This document shows, in pieces, positions 8,278 through 13,470 of a stretch of 13,470 bases of DNA. Made by a program: the position numbers and the translations under genes. The stretch comes from Bordetella parapertussis (GTDB taxonomy: Bacteria > Pseudomonadota > Gammaproteobacteria > Burkholderiales > Burkholderiaceae_B): NCBI GenBank assembly GCA_945869355.1, contig CAMBPA010000006.1, positions 1-13,470 on the forward strand. The letters run 5' to 3'. The notes below the pieces were generated by a model. That model saw nothing but the letters and a program-made list of their open reading frames with translations, made no database searches and was not told where the DNA came from. Each line of letters starts with the position of its first letter. Position 1 is the stretch's first letter.

Positions 8278-9284
8278 GCGACAGGCTTTGCGCTACGCAG
8301 CAATAAGGCAATAAAAAATGGTCCGCCCACCAAGCTCGTAATGACGCCAACAGGTAGCTCTGCAGGGATCACCGCCACACGTGCTATGCAGTCGGCCAAC
8401 ACAAGGGTCATCGCTCCTACGATCCACGAAAGAGGTAAGAGCACGCGGTGACCTGCCCCCACCCAGCGCCGCAGAATGTGCGGCACGACTAGTCCGATAA
8501 AAGCAATCCCGCCCACTGTCGCCACCAAGGGTCCCACCAGTAACGCAATCAACACAATCAAACTGCGACGTACTCGAACGATGTCAAAGCCAAGATGATG
8601 CGCTTCGCGCTCACCCAACAGCAACGCATTTAAAACACGCCACTGCCGACACAACAACATCGAACAGACAAGTGTCCAAGGTATTAACCAACCAACCTGC
8701 TCCCAGGATGCACGCGCCAAACTACCCAAAGACCAAAATCCAAAACTACGGAACTGAGACTCAGAAATGAAAGTCGTAACCAGGCTCACCAAGCTCATCA
8801 TGGTTGCATTGATCGCGATACCTGCCAACAGCAATCCCGCGACCCCGGGGTAACGTCGACCCAACAGATAGGCAGAGAACGTCGCGAGCAACGCGCCCGC
8901 AAAGCCTGCGATGCTCGTGAACCAGATGCTGCTAAAACCTAGCATCAAACTGATCACGACACCCAATGATGCACCGGCAGAAATCCCCACGAGGCCGGGT
9001 TCAGCCAAAGGATTACGAAAAAGCGCCTGCATGGCAGCACCACTCAGAGCAAGTGCGCCCCCCGTAACGGCTGCAAACAGCACGCGCGGCAGACGCAGCT
9101 CTAAAAACACCGAGCGCTTAAACGGCTCTAGATCAGCACCACCGCCAACCATCGCAAAGAGCTCTGGCCAGCGTATCGGCACCGCACCAGACTTCAGTGC
9201 GAGAAGCATGCTGATGAACAAACCCGCCGACACGGCAGCCCACAGCAGGAGATGACGCAAAGGGGTTGCCGACGACGCACCCAT
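8274..9284 (-). CDS. FecCD-family ABC transporter permease (iron/heme/cobalamin type)
   Basis: FecCD permeases (BtuC, FhuB, HmuU) form the membrane channel of importers for ferric siderophores, heme or vitamin B12. They work as dimers with an ATPase (HmuV/BtuD) and a periplasmic binding protein (HmuT/BtuF). The 336 residues have the expected length and a strongly hydrophobic multi-helix pattern. Signatures include [21 protein letters not shown], then ISAGASLG (about 79-107), the ATPase-contact segment [12 protein letters not shown] near 230-240, [19 protein letters not shown] near 260-278, and [16 protein letters not shown] near 311-326. ATG at 9284 overlaps the stop of the upstream secreted-protein gene (TGATG), which suggests translational coupling. 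No ATPase, binding protein or TonB receptor gene is in the window, and the next gene downstream is convergent ubiD. HmuU-like is the nearest guess, but the substrate cannot be assigned. Confidence 0.93.
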   Translation of the reverse strand: MGASSATPLRHLLLWAAVSAGLFISMLLALKSGAVPIRWPELFAMVGGGADLEPFKRSVFLELRLPRVLFAAVTGGALALSGAAMQALFRNPLAEPGLVGISAGASLGVVISLMLGFSSIWFTSIAGFAGALLATFSAYLLGRRYPGVAGLLLAGIAINATMMSLVSLVTTFISESQFRSFGFWSLGSLARASWEQVGWLIPWTLVCSMLLCRQWRVLNALLLGEREAHHLGFDIVRVRRSLIVLIALLVGPLVATVGGIAFIGLVVPHILRRWVGAGHRVLLPLSWIVGAMTLVLADCIARVAVIPAELPVGVITSLVGGPFFIALLLRSAKPVA

Positions 9285-9997
9285 CAGCGGACCGTTTTGA
9301 CTTCAATCACTGCGCGTTGACCCGCCTGCTCGACCTCTTGTTTCATCACAAGACTGACCGCTGGGCAATACCAGTCTGTGACATAGGACTGGACCGCGGG
9401 AATCGCAATCATCACCCCGCGCACGTTTGCCATCGTTTGCTCCGTGCCACGCGGATATCGCACTGGCCAGCATAACTGTGGACCCAACGCCGTATCAATT
9501 GACTGGCGCGTTCCGACAATTTTCTCGCCCACTCGAACCGTTAATGCGGTCGTTGGACCTTTTCGCGGGTCTCCGATCGCGAGTCGAAAATTCTGTGGTG
9601 GCAACCGTTGGCCAGCCATTTTGATCTCAGTTCCATAACCAAAAATACTGACCATCTGCATATCAAATGCCTCTACTTCGGCAGTGTGGCCAGGGCCATT
9701 TTTAACGAGCTTTGCCTGCAAGGCATTGGCTGTCAACACGTGATCAAGGTCTGCCGCACCCGTCAACAACCCAAAGAGCGCATAGCTGGCGTTTCCCTTA
9801 ACTTGCGCTTGGCAACTTTGTTTCCCCGTTTTTTTTACCTGGCTAAACGTCATGCGAGCGCTAACCTGAACAATCCCTTTGCCGGTGATTTCAATCAGTC
9901 CGCTGTTGTGAAAAAACTTGGCGTCACAAATGCTCGCTTGCACCGACGCACTGCACATCAAAAGCACGATACCCAACAGGGCATGTCGAACATTCAT
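9284..9997 (-). CDS. Uncharacterised secreted protein with four cysteines, coupled to the permease
   Basis: I do not recognise this family. From ATG at 9997, which has GGAG 4 nt upstream, it has 237 residues. An in-frame TTG at 10024 would add nine residues ahead of a clear signal peptide, so I reject it. Residues 1-21 form a Sec-type signal (VRH, a hydrophobic core, then SVQA before S22). C15 in LLMC lacks the Gly/Ala/Ser before Cys typical of a lipobox, so a lipoprotein is unlikely. The mature protein has four Cys (C24, C62, C176, C211), which could form two disulfides in the periplasm. It has many alternating polar and apolar stretches, suggesting a beta-rich fold, and shows no periplasmic-binding-protein motif. 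It lies 50 bp downstream of dacB, and its TGA overlaps the permease ATG. Context suggests a part in the same uptake process, but that is inference. Confidence 0.72.
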   Translation of the reverse strand: MNVRHALLGIVLLMCSASVQASICDAKFFHNSGLIEITGKGIVQVSARMTFSQVKKTGKQSCQAQVKGNASYALFGLLTGAADLDHVLTANALQAKLVKNGPGHTAEVEAFDMQMVSIFGYGTEIKMAGQRLPPQNFRLAIGDPRKGPTTALTVRVGEKIVGTRQSIDTALGPQLCWPVRYPRGTEQTMANVRGVMIAIPAVQSYVTDWYCPAVSLVMKQEVEQAGQRAVIEVKTVR

Positions 9998-10035
9998 GGG
10001 GCTCCGCCTGATTGCATTATTCAACTTTGTTTATA

Positions 10036-10061
10036 TCACTGCGAAATTTATTTCGCAGTGA
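10036..10061 (-). repeat. Palindromic hairpin across the dacB stop codon
   Basis: Arms TCACTGCGAAAT and ATTTCGCAGTGA pair exactly over 12 bp around a 2-nt centre, or as an 11-bp stem with a 4-nt loop. On the minus strand the first arm is the last sense codons of dacB (Leu-Thr-Ala-Lys), the loop is TAAA containing the stop TAA, and the second arm is untranslated. No U-run follows (TATAAACAAA comes next), so it is not a standard intrinsic terminator. It lies 38 nt upstream of the secreted-protein ATG. It could protect the mRNA end, trim distal expression, or bind a protein as DNA. Confidence 0.7.
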
Positions 10062-11502
10062 GCCAGGCGATTAACGCGTTTTCAAACGACCGCGCATCGT
10101 GGGCGCGTTCGTGATTGACCATACTGACTACTATATAGCGTTTGCCACTACTCGACCACACATAGCCTGCAACCGAACGGACATCACGTAACCCACCGGT
10201 CTTGAGATGCGCCATGGACTTTGTCGTCGGATCGCGCAGTCGATTGCGCGTCGTGCCATCGGTGCCAAGGATCGCTAATGAGGATACGTATTCGGGCATC
10301 ACCGGTGACATCCACGCTTTTTGTAGCATTTGCGCCAAGCTGTCAGCCGACACGACGCCATTGCGGGATAGCCCCGAACCGTTATCCAACACCATTCCCT
10401 TCATCGGAAGCCCTTGACGTGCCAATACATCTTGCGCAACCTGCACACTACCCGAGACGGTTGCGGGACGTCTGCCCGACTCCGCGCCAAGCGTTAACAA
10501 CAACACCCGCGTCATCACGTTATTACTGCGCTTGTTGATCAAACGAATGACCTCAGACAAGGGGGGAGACTGATGCGACGCGATCGCCGTGGCGTTCGAC
10601 GGAATCGAACCCGTTCGAACCTGACCCGTCATCGTGCCACCAAGCTCTTTCCATAAGCTTTGCAATACTTTGGCGCCAAACTCTTGCTGAGAGAACACCA
10701 ACCGATAAACGTCAAACTCTCCACAGGAGCCCGCACCTCTCCCACTCACACGGATTCGAACTGTGGAGCCGTCCGATGTCGTATCCGTCGTCACGGTCGG
10801 TGATCCAGGGCATTGTCCGTCGGCCCATTGCACATTGCCCTCCACCACCACACCGGGAATGGGAGGGTCGATAAATGACTTCCAGGTTCGACTAGCCGGG
10901 TCAGGCGAAAAAACCAACCGAACGGCGCCAAACCCCACCATAAACGCATCAGGGCTCGCGTTGTAAGGTCGATCCGAGGCCCCGTCAAACGCACCAGGAT
11001 CGATAGTGACTTCACCAAAAACAGAGCGATCTATCACGATGTCAGAGATTTCTCGGATACCGCGCAAACGCAGGTCACGCAACAAACGCCACATGTCTTG
11101 CAACATCAACACAGGGTCACCCCCTGCGCGGAGATACAAAGGCCCTTTCAACACACCCTGCTCGTTTATCTGAGAATCTGGACTTAAGAGGAAACTCGTA
11201 TTCCAAACATAATTCGGACCAAGGCGCGAGATCGCCGCATAGGTCGTCACCAATTTCATGACGGAAGCTGGATTACGCGGGGTCTCAGGGGAAATGGCGA
11301 ACAACCGCGGACCGCCGATCTCCTGCACCAATACCGACAACGAGGATTCTGGTAACTTTGTCTTGGCCCAGGCCTGCGCAAGCTCTGGGGGTAACGCACT
11401 CTGAGCCTGCGCCTGCAACCCGAAGCCTAATACGACGAGGAGCGCCGAAAACACCGCACACCTGCCAAGCCACAGACTGACTTTCGCTTTGCCTACGATC
11501 AT
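10048..11502 (-). CDS. dacB: D-alanyl-D-alanine carboxypeptidase/endopeptidase (PBP4 type, peptidase S13)
   Basis: DacB (PBP4) cleaves D-Ala-D-Ala tails and peptide cross-links of peptidoglycan in the periplasm, helping cell separation and wall recycling. From ATG at 11502 it has 484 residues, the normal S13 length. The N-terminus has a signal sequence (residues 1-33, ending LQAQAQ). All three penicillin-binding motifs are present: S80-V-M-K83 with the nucleophile S80, S326-N-N328, and K434-T-G436. The large insert between the first two motifs, typical of class C PBPs, is intact. The chosen start has AGGTGG at 11507-11512, 4 nt upstream; an in-frame TTG at 11541 would lengthen the signal region without such support. 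It is divergent from queA and is the first gene of a minus-strand group with the secreted protein and the permease. A palindrome spans its stop codon. Confidence 0.95.
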   Translation of the reverse strand: MIVGKAKVSLWLGRCAVFSALLVVLGFGLQAQAQSALPPELAQAWAKTKLPESSLSVLVQEIGGPRLFAISPETPRNPASVMKLVTTYAAISRLGPNYVWNTSFLLSPDSQINEQGVLKGPLYLRAGGDPVLMLQDMWRLLRDLRLRGIREISDIVIDRSVFGEVTIDPGAFDGASDRPYNASPDAFMVGFGAVRLVFSPDPASRTWKSFIDPPIPGVVVEGNVQWADGQCPGSPTVTTDTTSDGSTVRIRVSGRGAGSCGEFDVYRLVFSQQEFGAKVLQSLWKELGGTMTGQVRTGSIPSNATAIASHQSPPLSEVIRLINKRSNNVMTRVLLLTLGAESGRRPATVSGSVQVAQDVLARQGLPMKGMVLDNGSGLSRNGVVSADSLAQMLQKAWMSPVMPEYVSSLAILGTDGTTRNRLRDPTTKSMAHLKTGGLRDVRSVAGYVWSSSGKRYIVVSMVNHERAHDARSFENALIAWLTAK

Positions 11503-11597
11503 TACGCCACCTATTTGCCAAGTTGAACCGACAGCATACAAAAAAAGCGTCTGCCCGGCTTAAAATGCGCCCTCTTATCGAAAAGCTCTACATTTAC
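11503..11597. promoter_or_regulatory. Divergent dacB / queA promoter region
   Basis: The 95 bp between the chosen starts must serve both genes. It holds a run of seven A at 11540-11546 and a TAAAAT at 11561-11566 that could be a queA -10 element, giving a leader of about 25 nt to the GTG start at 11598. I find no convincing -35 hexamer 16-18 bp upstream of it, and no clear promoter for dacB. The call rests mainly on gene layout. Confidence 0.35.

Positions 11598-13470
<1,873 letters not shown>

Noticed and set aside
9953..9955. Lipoprotein reading of the secreted protein (Cys at residue 15)
   Set aside because: The residue before Cys is Met (LLMC), which does not fit a lipobox, and a normal signal peptidase site (VQA before Ser) follows.
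9608..10114. 168-residue plus-strand open frame
   Set aside because: It is antisense to the secreted-protein gene and the dacB end, with no motif or ribosome site.

Overview
This is an ordinary-looking chromosomal window from a betaproteobacterium, most likely Burkholderiales and possibly the Alcaligenaceae. That placement is an inference from protein style and gene set (two-domain MaeB, betaproteobacterial-style UbiD, solo barstar protein, QueA-Tgt pair); there is no rRNA to confirm it. By eye the G+C is moderate and even throughout. I see no transposase, integrase, phage gene, CRISPR array, tRNA or rRNA, and no stretch over 300 bases without a gene.

Layout. The left edge holds the N-terminal third of transketolase (minus strand, running off the window). 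It is divergent from rsmE (plus strand, 16S rRNA m3U1498 methylation). Three minus-strand genes follow: a PCMH/FAD-oxidase-like protein, then maeB (malic enzyme with a phosphotransacetylase-like domain), then a solo barstar-family protein. A stem-loop lies between maeB and the barstar gene. Divergent from these is a plus-strand pair: a class I PLP aminotransferase, then ubiD (prenylated-FMN decarboxylase of ubiquinone synthesis). ubiD converges on a minus-strand group in transcription order dacB (PBP4-type DD-peptidase), an unrecognised secreted protein, and a FecCD-type ABC permease. The right edge holds queA and the start of tgt (plus strand), two enzymes of queuosine tRNA modification.

Working together. 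queA and tgt overlap by ATGA and form a queuosine operon. The secreted protein and the permease overlap by TGATG and are probably translationally coupled behind dacB. The transketolase, MaeB, aminotransferase and UbiD genes are central metabolism and do not form one pathway cluster. The parts most worth a second look are the orphan permease coupled to an unknown secreted protein, a near-perfect palindrome whose loop is the dacB stop codon, ubiD and the permease ending on one shared TTAA, a solo barstar with altered interface residues, and a short FAD-oxidase-like protein with a twin-arginine motif but no hydrophobic segment. I did not find a convincing new defence or mobile system.
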